Below are positions 19,883-28,200 of a stretch of 64,000 bases of DNA, in pieces. Below the pieces are notes generated by a model. The model was not told the origin of the DNA, searched no databases, and saw only the letters and a list, made by a program, of their open reading frames with translations. Within the stretch, counting starts at the first letter, position 1. Each line of letters opens with the position of its first letter. The stretch covers positions 62,001 to 126,000 of the forward strand of contig NZ_CP090642.1 in assembly GCF_029633825.1 (NCBI RefSeq). Direction: 5' to 3'. The position numbers were made by a program, and so were the translations under genes. This stretch comes from Burkholderia contaminans. GTDB taxonomy: Bacteria > Pseudomonadota > Gammaproteobacteria > Burkholderiales > Burkholderiaceae.

Positions 19883-20416
19883 ATGTCAACTTCCACGAAT
19901 TCCTTCATAAAAAATTTCGCCACTGAAGCGGTGGTCCATACGGTGTCCCAGTTCCTCGGATACGAGGCAATGCTGCTGGACGAGCGTCGATTCTGGGACT
20001 GGTTTGCGCTGCTCGACGACGAGATCGTCTACCAGATTCCGCTGCGCTCGGTCCGCGAGTTCGGCAAAGACGAATTCCCGGCGAACGCGTGGCGGCAGCG
20101 CGATGACAAGGCCATGATGGAAACGCGGATCAAGCGCCTGTTCACCGGGTCGGCCTGGGCTGAGGACCCGCCCTCGCGCACCGTGCGGATGGTAGGCAGC
20201 CTGTTGGTCGAAGCAAGCGACGACCCGAACATCGTCGCAGTCAATAGTGCCGTGACGCTCTATCGGCACCGCGCCCAGGATGAGCGGAGCGATCTGATCG
20301 CCGCGCGCCGGCGTGATCGTATTCGCTTGACCGAGAACGGACCGCGTTTGCTTGCGCGTACCGTGATTTTGGCCGACACGGTCCTTACCACCCCCAATCT
20401 CGGCGTTATCTTGTAA
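19883..20416 (+). CDS. Ring-hydroxylating dioxygenase, beta subunit
   Basis: 177 residues from the ATG at 19883, a SnoaL-like cone fold. Segments such as FLGYEAMLLDERRFWDWFALL, then EIVYQIPLR and SRTVRMVGSLLV, fit small subunits of the cinnamate/phenylpropionate dioxygenase type. It has no cofactor and stabilises the alpha trimer. It lies 10 bases after the alpha gene. Confidence 0.9.
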   Translation: MSTSTNSFIKNFATEAVVHTVSQFLGYEAMLLDERRFWDWFALLDDEIVYQIPLRSVREFGKDEFPANAWRQRDDKAMMETRIKRLFTGSAWAEDPPSRTVRMVGSLLVEASDDPNIVAVNSAVTLYRHRAQDERSDLIAARRRDRIRLTENGPRLLARTVILADTVLTTPNLGVIL

Positions 20417-20427
20417 GAGGAAGCATC

Positions 20428-20658
20428 ATGAGCAATATGGACAACGGGCTTGAAATCCATGTGGATCCGGAGAAGTGTCTTGCGTACGGTAACTGCGTCA
20501 GCATTGCGCCGGACGTTTTCGACCTGCCCTCCGGGGCGAAGGCGGTGATCCTGCTCAAACGTGAAGTGGCGGCGCACGAGCTTGAAGAGATGCAGGAAGC
20601 GGTGCGCAGCTGCCCGGTTCGGGCGCTGACGATCCGCGCGCTCGAGTCGGAGGCGTAA
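20428..20658 (+). CDS. [3Fe-4S]-type ferredoxin for the dioxygenase
   Basis: 76 residues with a GAGGAAG site. The cluster motif is Cys-x5-Cys (KCLAYGNCVSIAPDVFDL) with Tyr where a fourth Cys would sit, and the last Cys is in SCPVRAL. That pattern is known from [3Fe-4S] ferredoxins of bacterial P450s and of a few Rieske systems (diterpenoid and Gram-positive phthalate dioxygenases). Most Rieske oxygenases use a Rieske or plant-type ferredoxin, so this is a less common electron carrier. Its stop overlaps the reductase start (TAATG). Confidence 0.88.
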   Translation: MSNMDNGLEIHVDPEKCLAYGNCVSIAPDVFDLPSGAKAVILLKREVAAHELEEMQEAVRSCPVRALTIRALESEA

Positions 20659-21860
20659 TGCGCAGCGTGCTGATCGTTGGGGCCTCGGTAGCCGGCGTGA
20701 GCGCCGCCGATGCACTGCGCGAAGCCGGTTTCGATGGATCGATCGCCTTGGTCGGCGCCGAACCTCATACCCCCTATGACCGTCCGCCGCTGTCGAAGCA
20801 GGCACTTGATATCGAGGACTCGCGCGAGGGGCTGTATCCGCTGAGAGGAGCGGCCCACTACGGCGAACAGCAGGTCGAACTCCTGCTCGGCAAGACAGCA
20901 AGCGCCCTGGACGTTCAACGCCGCACCGTCTCCTTTTCCGATGGCGAAGTGCGCCCGTTCGATAGCCTGGTCATTGCAACAGGGTGCCGCGCCAATACCA
21001 TCTCCACCACGAGCGGCGATCCGCTGCCCGTGCTGCGCACGCTGGACGATGCACGCTGGCTCGCCAAGGCGGCCGCTGTCAATTCACGCGCCGTGCTGAT
21101 CGGTGCGGGCTTCATCGGTCTTGAGGTGGCGGCTGGACTGCGTCGGCGAGGACTCGATGTCACTGTCCTGGAATCTGCACCGACGCCATTTCAGCATAGC
21201 CTTGGGCCGGAACTGGCCGACTGGCTGTGTGGTTATCATGCTGCCCAAGGTGTGCGCATCATTTCCGGGATACAGGTCGCCGCAGTGGAGGGCGCTCCGG
21301 GAACATACAAGGTGGTGCTGGCCGACGGCCGCGTACTCGAAGCGGGTATCGTTTTGGCTGGCATTGGCGTGCGCCCCAACACCGAGTGGCTGCAGGGCTC
21401 CGGTGTGCCGTGCAGCGATGTTGGTGTTCTGTGTGATGCCAGCGGTAGTACGGGGATGGCAGGCATCTTTGCTGCCGGCGACGTGGCGGCAACGCATCAC
21501 GCTCCATCGGGACGCGTGATGCGCATCGAGCACTGGACCCATGCGGTGGAGCAGGGCCGTGCCGCAGCCCGCCATCTGCTCCTGGGCGAGCAGGCGAGGT
21601 TGACCCCGTATTTCTGGACCGACCAGCATAGCTGCAAGTTGCAAGGCTACGGGCGCCGTCAATCGGGCGACAGCACGCGCGTTGTCGAAGGTGACTTGGC
21701 CAGCGGCGAGTTCCTTGCCTTGTTCGGCGCAAACGAGCACTTCCATGGTGTCATCGCCAGCGGCCGTCCGCGCTCACTGCGCGGCTATCGCAAGCTGCTC
21801 GAACAAAATTCCAGCTGGTCCCAGGCACTTGCCATGGCCGAGGCCAACGCCACACGTTGA
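20658..21860 (+). CDS. FAD/NAD(P)H-dependent ferredoxin reductase
   Basis: 400 residues, the usual length for GR-type reductases of oxygenase systems (BphA4, HcaD). It has an N-terminal FAD motif (VGASVAGVSAADALREAG, one substitution from the consensus), an NAD motif (LIGAGFIGLEVAAGLRRRG) near residue 150, and GIFAAGDVAA near 275. It overlaps the ferredoxin gene by one base and ends the dioxygenase operon. It should pass electrons from NADH to the [3Fe-4S] ferredoxin. Confidence 0.9.
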   Translation: MRSVLIVGASVAGVSAADALREAGFDGSIALVGAEPHTPYDRPPLSKQALDIEDSREGLYPLRGAAHYGEQQVELLLGKTASALDVQRRTVSFSDGEVRPFDSLVIATGCRANTISTTSGDPLPVLRTLDDARWLAKAAAVNSRAVLIGAGFIGLEVAAGLRRRGLDVTVLESAPTPFQHSLGPELADWLCGYHAAQGVRIISGIQVAAVEGAPGTYKVVLADGRVLEAGIVLAGIGVRPNTEWLQGSGVPCSDVGVLCDASGSTGMAGIFAAGDVAATHHAPSGRVMRIEHWTHAVEQGRAAARHLLLGEQARLTPYFWTDQHSCKLQGYGRRQSGDSTRVVEGDLASGEFLALFGANEHFHGVIASGRPRSLRGYRKLLEQNSSWSQALAMAEANATR

Positions 21861-21922
21861 CCTTCGTATCTCACGCGCACGAGCCGACGCGGGGGAGGTG
21901 CTCATTCTCGATGGGCACGGAA

Positions 21923-22162
21923 TCACGGTCCGATGTGCATCGGCCGCGCGGCAGATAGTTGCTGGCGGCAGCGAACATGGCGCATATCGGGACGGTCGCC
22001 CGCCAGAGGCAAGGCGCTATCGCTGCCTGTCGCACTCAGCCCAGCACTGGATAACGCGCCAAACCCGAACTGGATTGCACCCATCAGAGCGGATGCGGTT
22101 CCTGCCGCATCCAGCTGATGTTCTACTGCCTGTATCGATATCAATGGAAACATCAATCCCAT
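21923..22162 (-). pseudogene. C-terminal remnant of a Bcr/CflA-type MFS efflux protein
   Basis: The minus strand reads AAGTASALMGAIQFGFGALS followed after a frame change by ICAMFAAASNYL, the pattern of the last helices of Bcr/CflA drug exporters. No start, and no upstream two thirds of the gene, can be found. The stretch from 21861 to 22575 otherwise holds no gene; it includes the tandem repeat at 22194-22220 and the presumed promoter of the transporter at 22576. Confidence 0.5.
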
Positions 22163-22193
22163 ACATGCACTGTTGCCGTGGCGACGTTACGCC

Positions 22194-22220
22194 GATGCAT
22201 CAGATGCATCAGATGCATAT
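22194..22220. repeat. Three tandem 9-base units
   Basis: GATGCATCA occurs twice in succession, followed by a third copy differing in its last two bases (GATGCATAT). Each unit contains the palindrome ATGCAT. It lies in the gene-free region upstream of the MFS transporter. It may be a binding-site array or simple slippage; nothing decides between these. Confidence 0.6.
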
Positions 22221-22575
22221 TCGCGGATGCGTTGCGCGAGTCCGCCGATAAGTATTTCATTGGTCATCAAGCCCGCGCAAATGCCTGCGGCGGCACGAAC
22301 AGCCGAACGCGCGAGCTTCACAGCGTGCCGGTTCACCGCGACGTAGGCCGAAAGCAGGCAAAGACGGCGGCGGCGCGGATCGGGATTGGACGGCCCGTCG
22401 CGCACGGCCATCTAGTCGAGCGATATCTGGTTTCTAACCCATGCGGTTTTTCGCGGGTGGGCACCTGTGTATATTTTGCTCAGGCGAAGCTTCCTGCAGA
22501 AGCCTTGCAAGACAATACGCGGCTCGCAGCGTACCCGGCTATGCTGCCGGTTCAGAAAAAGCAGATGGGGACACA

Positions 22576-23976
22576 ATGGTTCTGGAGAAACACTTTCCTT
22601 CGCAGCGGTACGCGTGGTCGCTCGTTTTTGTGCTGTTTTGCGCCAGCGTCGTCTCGTATCTCGATCGCTACATTCTTTCGCTATTCGTCGGCCCTATTCG
22701 TGGCGAACTGGGGCTGTCCGATACTCAGGTGAGCCTGCTACAAGGGGCTGCTTTCGCGCTGTTCTATGCGGTGATGGGGCTGCCGTTCGGGCGCCTCGTC
22801 GATCGTTACACGCGCAAGAACCTCATCGTCGCCGGCATTCTCGTGTGGAGCGCTATGACGATGCTGTGCGGCGTCAGCACGAGCTTCTGGCAATTGTTCT
22901 TCGCCCGGATGGGCGTCGGAGTCGGTGAAGCGTGTCTCGGGCCGGCCGCTTTCTCGATGATCGCGGACAGCTTCCCGCAAGCACGGCGCGGCCGCGCGCT
23001 CGCCACCTACAACATGTCGAATTACGTGGGCGTCGGTGCGTCGTTACTGTTCGGCGGACTCATCATCTCGCTGCTGTCGCACGCGAATAACTCCGGCTTC
23101 CTGCATATGCCGGGCGTGCAGAGCTGGCGCATTGCGTTCATCGCTTCAGCATTGCCTGGTGTGCTTCTAGCCTTCGTAGTACTGACGTTGAAGGAGCCCG
23201 CGCGGACCGAGCTGGTGTGCACAAACAGCGGATCATCGTCGAACGCGTTCAGCCTGTGGTCCTATCTGCGCGCGCGCAAACCGGCGTTCGCCAGCGTCTA
23301 CACGGTCTATGCGCTGACCGCGATGGTCGGCTACATCATCGTCGCGTGGGCGCCGTCGTTCTATATGCGGCACTTCCATATGCGTCCCGCCGACGTCGGC
23401 CTATCGATGGGCGTGCTCTCGATCGTCGCGGGTGTGGGTGGATGCCTGTTCAGCGGTTATCTGAGCGACCGCTGGGTGGCTGCTGGCGCGCACGGTGGGC
23501 GTTTTCGCATTCCGTTGCTGTGGTGGCCGATTGCGCTCGTATCGATCGTCGGCATCACGCACAGTCCGAACGCGACGGCGAGCCTGATCTGTCTTGGCGT
23601 GCTGGCGTTCGGCAGTGCGCTGGGTCTGTCGAGTGCGCCGGCGGTGATTCAGGACGTCGTGCCCAACCAATTGCGTGGACAGGCGGCCGCACTTCACTTC
23701 ATCTTCGCCGGGCTGATCGGCCTGTCGCTCGGACCGACCGCTGTCGCGATAGTGACGGACTACGTGTTGCACGACGCGAGCCAGGTGGGCGTCTCGCTGC
23801 AAATCGTGATCGTGCCGTTGTCGCTGGTCGGCTTTGCCGCCTGCTGGCTAGGCCAATCGCGTTACCACACGGTACGCGCCGAATTGGTGGCGATGCTGGA
23901 AAACAAGGCGGCCGACACGTTACCGAAGCCCGGGCACGTGAGCGATGCATGCAACCCGGGGCAGCAGGCCCGCTGA
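22576..23976 (+). CDS. MFS transporter, spinster-like / aromatic acid type
   Basis: 466 residues from the ATG at 22576 (GATGGGG upstream), with about 12 hydrophobic segments. The N-terminal region VVSYLDRYILSLFVGPI and the loop GLPFGRLVDRYTRKN (MFS signature between helices 2 and 3) are typical of the spinster-like group, as is RMGVGVGEACLGPAAFSMIA. In catabolic clusters such proteins import the organic acid substrate. It lies between the dioxygenase operon and a porin tail on the same strand, so a role in substrate uptake is reasonable but unproven. Confidence 0.82.
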   Translation: MVLEKHFPSQRYAWSLVFVLFCASVVSYLDRYILSLFVGPIRGELGLSDTQVSLLQGAAFALFYAVMGLPFGRLVDRYTRKNLIVAGILVWSAMTMLCGVSTSFWQLFFARMGVGVGEACLGPAAFSMIADSFPQARRGRALATYNMSNYVGVGASLLFGGLIISLLSHANNSGFLHMPGVQSWRIAFIASALPGVLLAFVVLTLKEPARTELVCTNSGSSSNAFSLWSYLRARKPAFASVYTVYALTAMVGYIIVAWAPSFYMRHFHMRPADVGLSMGVLSIVAGVGGCLFSGYLSDRWVAAGAHGGRFRIPLLWWPIALVSIVGITHSPNATASLICLGVLAFGSALGLSSAPAVIQDVVPNQLRGQAAALHFIFAGLIGLSLGPTAVAIVTDYVLHDASQVGVSLQIVIVPLSLVGFAACWLGQSRYHTVRAELVAMLENKAADTLPKPGHVSDACNPGQQAR

Positions 23977-24459
23977 TATCTGAGCAGTTCCAACGCGCCG
24001 GGATTCAACAACGCGATCAAGTATCGGCACTCGCTCGGCCCGGTGACGTTCGGTTTCATGTACGCGCTGCCCGATTCGAGCGCGACCGGCCAGCCGGTGT
24101 CGGGCGCCTCGTACGAGTTCGGCGCGACGAAGGCGGCGGCAGGCGTGTCCGACTCGCTGAAGGGGAAGGACGGTCATCCCGGCTCGATGCTGGTGGTCGA
24201 TTTCAACGTGAGCCGCATGCTGCGGCCCGACCTGGCGCTCGCGGGCGGCTACGGGCATACGAACTATCCTGCCGGCAACTTCGCGACCGACAACGTCAAG
24301 GTTTCGTTCGACAATCTGTTGTCGAAGCGAACCGATGTGTTCATCGCGCTGGTTTTCGAGCACGTGTTGAGCAGCGGCTACGCACCGATGTTCATGCTCG
24401 GCGCGGCATCCGGTGGCAATCAGTTATCGGTGAACGTAGGGATTCTTCACAATTTCTGA
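23977..24459 (+). pseudogene. Outer-membrane porin, C-terminal part only
   Basis: About 160 codons directly after the transporter stop encode the end of a Burkholderia-type trimeric porin: GFNNAIKYRHSLGPVTFGFM, alternating beta-strand residues, and a final strand ending in Phe (VNVGILHNF), the outer-membrane insertion signal. There is no signal peptide or first half; the frame starts abruptly. It is followed by a strong terminator. The front half was probably lost when the transporter gene was joined here. Confidence 0.7.
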
Positions 24460-24484
24460 GCCGGCCGGAATTTGACACAATCAC

Positions 24485-24504
24485 CCAGGGGCACCCCTGG
24501 TTTT
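24485..24504 (+). terminator. Rho-independent terminator after the porin tail
   Basis: A perfect 7-base-pair hairpin (CCAGGGG, a 2-base loop, CCCCTGG) is followed by TTTT. It ends transcription of the transporter/porin-tail unit before the fusion regulator. Confidence 0.7.
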
Positions 24505-24633
24505 CATATGCGCGACGTGCCCCCGCGCTTTGGCACACTGTCGTCGCCCACCTGTTTGCTGTTCCACCCTGCGTGGCCGGACACGGGGTCAACGTGCGAC
24601 GCGCAGTGTGCACCAGAACGGGATGTCGACGAA

Positions 24634-25872
24634 ATGCCTGCGATGACAATAGGCGAGATTATTCGAACCGCGCGTAATGGCCGCAGCCAGAAGGCCTTCG
24701 CGGATCTGCTCGGGGTTAAACAGAGTTCGGTGAGCCGCTACGAAAGCGGCCGCGTGAGCCCACCGGCAGCCGTGATCGATGCATGTATGCAACTCGTGCA
24801 TCAATTGAGCGACGCGAGCCTGCACGCGCCGCGCCGCCGCGCCGCAGAGACGCGAATCGCGCCGAGAGCGGCCCGCACCGACGCATTGCCGCCGCCGGTT
24901 CAACGTGCATGGAAGAACAATACGCTGCGGGCCGCCGCGGCTCAGGAGCTCGATACGCGCAAGCTGGCCTCGCTGACCATTCTCGATCCGCGCTGGGCGG
25001 TGTTCCTGTCGGCTGCGATCACGGGCAGCTTCGGTCGCGCGGCGTCGGCGCTGGATATGCCGCAGTCGACGGTGAGCCGCAGCATCGCGCAACTCGAAAC
25101 GCAGTGTGGTGAGCGTCTGTTCCGGCGCACCGGGCGCGGCGTCGTCCTGACCGAGTTCGGCGAGCAGACGCTGCCCCGCGTGGCCCGTCTGAACGCCGAC
25201 GCCGAGGCACTGGCAGACAGCATCCGCAGCGCGAAGGGGCAGCCGGTCGGCGAGGTGAGTGTCGGACTGCTGCCGTCGGCGGTCAAACGCTTCGCGGGCC
25301 TGCTGTATGCGGCAGCGCGCAAGCAGTTTCCCGGCGTGCGCCTGCATCTGACCGAGGGCGCGAGCGCGCAGCTCGAAGAGCATCTGCGGGAAGGGCGGCT
25401 CGACATGGCTCTGGTGCTGCGCGAAGACGAGAGCACGGTACGCGACGATCACGTGATCGCGCGGATTCCGTTGCATCTGGTGGGCTTGCGTGGCGACGCG
25501 CCACTCGGCGGGTCCGAGGTGCCGCTCGCGATGCTCGAAGGTCTGCCGCTCGTCGTGCCGAGCAGGCCGCACCTGTTGCGCGCGCGGCTCGATCGCCTCG
25601 CCGCAGAGTATGCGCTGACCCTCAATGTCGCGGTGGAAGCGGATTCCGTCGATCTGCAATATGCGGTGGTGGCGGCCGGCGGGGGCTTTGCGATCGCCTC
25701 CGTGCTCGCGGATCAACTGGGCAACGAACTCGTCTCCGCGCGCATCGTGCAGCCCGAACTGGAGCGTTTCGTGGTGCTCGTCGAATCGCCGCGCCGGCCC
25801 GCTACACGCGCGACGGCGTCGATCAAGCGGCTGATTCACCAGGTCGCCAGGATGCTTCGCGAGAACGGCTGA
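24634..25872 (+). CDS. XRE-LysR fusion transcriptional regulator
   Basis: 412 residues from the ATG at 24634 (24643 also possible; no strong ribosome site). Residues about 4-55 form an XRE/Cro-type HTH (MTIGEIIRTARNGRSQKAFA, GVKQSSVSRYESGRVSPP). A 55-residue Ala/Arg-rich linker follows. From about residue 110 there is a complete LysR protein: winged HTH (FGRAASALDMPQSTVSRSIA, LFRRTGRGVVLTEFGE) and effector domain (GEVSVGLLPSAVKRFAGLLY to the end). LysR proteins are normally about 300 residues with one HTH; two DNA-binding domains in one chain is unusual. There is no stop or frame change between the halves. It is homologous to the single-domain LysR at 10458. It probably controls the flanking catabolic operons. 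Confidence 0.85.
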   Translation: MPAMTIGEIIRTARNGRSQKAFADLLGVKQSSVSRYESGRVSPPAAVIDACMQLVHQLSDASLHAPRRRAAETRIAPRAARTDALPPPVQRAWKNNTLRAAAAQELDTRKLASLTILDPRWAVFLSAAITGSFGRAASALDMPQSTVSRSIAQLETQCGERLFRRTGRGVVLTEFGEQTLPRVARLNADAEALADSIRSAKGQPVGEVSVGLLPSAVKRFAGLLYAAARKQFPGVRLHLTEGASAQLEEHLREGRLDMALVLREDESTVRDDHVIARIPLHLVGLRGDAPLGGSEVPLAMLEGLPLVVPSRPHLLRARLDRLAAEYALTLNVAVEADSVDLQYAVVAAGGGFAIASVLADQLGNELVSARIVQPELERFVVLVESPRRPATRATASIKRLIHQVARMLRENG

Positions 25873-25930
25873 ATACATCCAGTAGCCGGACATTTGCTTT
25901 CGATCCGGTCGGCTGTCCGATGCAGGTGGG

Positions 25931-25950
25931 GCATCCCTATAGGGGGATGC
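25931..25950. promoter_or_regulatory. Inverted repeat between the fusion regulator and the cyclodeaminase operon
   Basis: GCATCCC and GGGATGC arms flank a short TATAGG centre, and the core CCCTATAGGG is itself a perfect palindrome. It lies 58 bases after the regulator stop and 140 bases before the ornithine cyclodeaminase-like gene. It could be an operator for that operon or a weak terminator without a T-run. Confidence 0.4.
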
Positions 25951-26089
25951 GGACACGCCGGTGTTTGCAGTGCCCGAAAGGCTAAGTCCAGCCATCGACT
26001 CCGCGCAAAGCTGCTTTAGTTTCCTCGTGGTTCCTAGACAAGGGCAAGTTTCGTACAGTGAGGGTCAGCCAAACTAGGAGGACCTTAAG

Positions 26090-27097
26090 ATGTCCGAACA
26101 ATCCACTCCCGGCACCAGCCCAACCCTGTTTTTGTCCGATGCCGATGTGGCATCCCTGGCCGACTGGCCATCTGTCGTGGGCGCGCTGGCAGCCGCGTAT
26201 TCGTGTCGGATGTCGGAAGCCATGGTCCCGCCGCGCTCGATGGCGCGCGGCGACGGTGTTTGGCTGCGCAGTCTTACGGCGGTGTCTCCATCCGGCGGCC
26301 ACCTTGGCTGCAAGCTGATCGCCGCATCGCTGCGGGGGGGCTATGCCAGCTATCTGATCTCCCTGTTCGACCAACAGACGGCGGCGTTGAGCGCGCTGAT
26401 CGATGGTAACCGAGTCACGGGGCTGCGCACGGCCGGTACCGCGACCCTGGCGGTCGATCTGCTGGCGCCTCAGAAGCCACTGCGTGTCGCCGTCATCGGC
26501 TCGGGTTTCGAGGCGCGCGGCGCACTCGACTGCCTGCGGACCGTGCGCGACCTGGCGTCGGTACGTGTGTTCAGCCCGACGCCGGCCAGCCGCGAACGCT
26601 TCGCCTTGAGCTTCCGCCCGGATATCGACATTACTGTCGCTACCAGCGCCGAGGCTGCGGTCCAGGACGCCGACGTGATCATTTGCGCGGCGCGCAGCCG
26701 CGACGAATCTCCGGTCCTGCGCGGCGCCTGGTTGTCGGCAGGCGTGACGGTCGTGTCGCTGGGGTCGACTTTGCCCGAGCAGCGCGAAGTCGACGAGGAA
26801 ACGCTGGCGCGCGCGGCTTGCATCGTTGCCGACATGCCGGAGGAGGTGCTGCACGACACTGGTGATGCGCTTGCGGCCATTCGGGCCGGCATCGATGTGG
26901 CGGGCAAGACCGTATCGCTGGCCGAGTTGGCGGCGGACAAGGTCACGCCGCGGCGCAGTGCCGACGACATCGTCCTGTACAAGTCGGTTGGCTCGGCGCT
27001 TCAGGATGTGGTGATCGCCGAGATGCTGCTTGCGCTTGCCAAGGCGCAAGGCCATGGCAGCCCGCTTCCTTCCACGATCGCTCCGGTCGCAAAGTAA
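26090..27097 (+). CDS. Ornithine cyclodeaminase / mu-crystallin family protein
   Basis: 335 residues with an AGGAGG site, full length. The family binds NAD(P) through a Rossmann domain, here AVIGSGFEARGALDCLR near residue 130, and includes ornithine cyclodeaminase, alanine dehydrogenase and ketimine reductases. The N-terminal LSDADVASLADW and EAMVPPRSMARGDG and the later DIVLYKSVGSALQDV segments are family hallmarks. It is first of three closely spaced genes with a DapA-like aldolase and a semialdehyde dehydrogenase, so it may reduce an imine or keto intermediate. A truncated relative is at 17246. Confidence 0.82.
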   Translation: MSEQSTPGTSPTLFLSDADVASLADWPSVVGALAAAYSCRMSEAMVPPRSMARGDGVWLRSLTAVSPSGGHLGCKLIAASLRGGYASYLISLFDQQTAALSALIDGNRVTGLRTAGTATLAVDLLAPQKPLRVAVIGSGFEARGALDCLRTVRDLASVRVFSPTPASRERFALSFRPDIDITVATSAEAAVQDADVIICAARSRDESPVLRGAWLSAGVTVVSLGSTLPEQREVDEETLARAACIVADMPEEVLHDTGDALAAIRAGIDVAGKTVSLAELAADKVTPRRSADDIVLYKSVGSALQDVVIAEMLLALAKAQGHGSPLPSTIAPVAK

Positions 27098-27178
27098 CCC
27101 GCCGATCGCCGTACACGGGTGACCGGCAAGGTGACCCGGCGCGCGACCATCTAACAAACAGCAACGAAAGGAGGCAAT

Positions 27179-28189
27179 ATGGCCAGTTACACTCGCAAGG
27201 AAGCCCGTGAATGGGCGCGTGAGCACCTGAAGGGCGTCGCCAATGTGCTGATTCCTACCATGACGTCGGACTTCAAGCACCTGAACGAAAAGGCAATTCG
27301 CCACGACGTCGAGACAACCATTTCCCATGGCTTTGTCGGCACATTGACCTGTTCGGAGGTGGCGATCACGTTGGAAGAGTACGAACAGTTCGTTCGCATC
27401 GCGGTGGACCAGGCTGCAGGTCGGGTATTTGTGGTGCACCATGCGGTCTTCAATACCCTGGAAGACAACATCGAGGCGCTGAAGTTGGCCGAGGCAGCTG
27501 GCGCGGAGCTGGTTCTCCTGGGCTATCCCCCGTACTTCTATCCGAAGTCGATGGAGGATGTCTATCAGTACACCAAGACGTTATGCGATGCCACCAGCCT
27601 GGCGGTGATGCTGTTCCCAATTCCGACCTGGGGTTTCTCGCGCCTGGATCCGACTGACTTGCCGGTCCCCTTGCTGCGCCGGTTGATCGACGATTGCCCG
27701 AACGTCGCGGCGATCAAAGCCGAAGGGGGAGCGCCCCATATCATGTCGGCTATCGAGGTGCACCGCGCATTCCACAAGGAAGTCGTGATTTCCTCGCCGA
27801 TGGAACACGAATTCGTGCCGCTCTCGCAGCTCATTCCGATTCCGTTCTGTGGCACCAACTATTCTGCCTTTTTTGGTCCGACGCTGCCGAAAGTGTACAA
27901 GTTGATCCAGGAAGGTCGCTTCGACGAAGCCACGGCGATCTTCTACAAGCTCGACGCAGCCCGCAAGGCCTTGTTCAGCGTGCCGCAGGTCGGCAACGGT
28001 CTGATCAACCGGATGATGTGGAAATATGAAAACTGGCTGCAGGGCTACAACGGCGGTCCGTTGCGCCATCCGACCGGGCGCGTCTACTCGCGCGACATGG
28101 TGGCTTTGCGACGCGGCCTGGAAGCGTCCGGGTTGAACCCCACCGACGATTCCGATGAAGCCTTCTTCGTCGGCCGCCATCCTGCTTGA
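27179..28189 (+). CDS. DapA/NAL-family class I aldolase or hydratase-aldolase
   Basis: 336 residues, with a strong AAAGGAGG site. A TIM barrel of the dihydrodipicolinate synthase superfamily; the Schiff-base lysine is most likely in CPNVAAIKAEGG near residue 180, and the barrel tyrosine lies in GYPPYFYPKS. It exceeds DapA (about 290 residues), like the benzylidenepyruvate hydratase-aldolases of naphthalene and tetralin pathways, which release pyruvate and an aldehyde. The following aldehyde dehydrogenase fits that reaction type. True lysine biosynthesis is unlikely in this setting. Confidence 0.78.
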   Translation: MASYTRKEAREWAREHLKGVANVLIPTMTSDFKHLNEKAIRHDVETTISHGFVGTLTCSEVAITLEEYEQFVRIAVDQAAGRVFVVHHAVFNTLEDNIEALKLAEAAGAELVLLGYPPYFYPKSMEDVYQYTKTLCDATSLAVMLFPIPTWGFSRLDPTDLPVPLLRRLIDDCPNVAAIKAEGGAPHIMSAIEVHRAFHKEVVISSPMEHEFVPLSQLIPIPFCGTNYSAFFGPTLPKVYKLIQEGRFDEATAIFYKLDAARKALFSVPQVGNGLINRMMWKYENWLQGYNGGPLRHPTGRVYSRDMVALRRGLEASGLNPTDDSDEAFFVGRHPA

Positions 28190-28200
28190 AGGTGATTGTT

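Noticed and set aside
22194..22220. CRISPR array
   Set aside because: Three 9-base units without spacers; no cas genes.
23217..24677. 486-codon plus-strand frame across the transporter end, porin tail and regulator start
   Set aside because: Arg-rich out-of-frame translation crossing three recognised features and a terminator.
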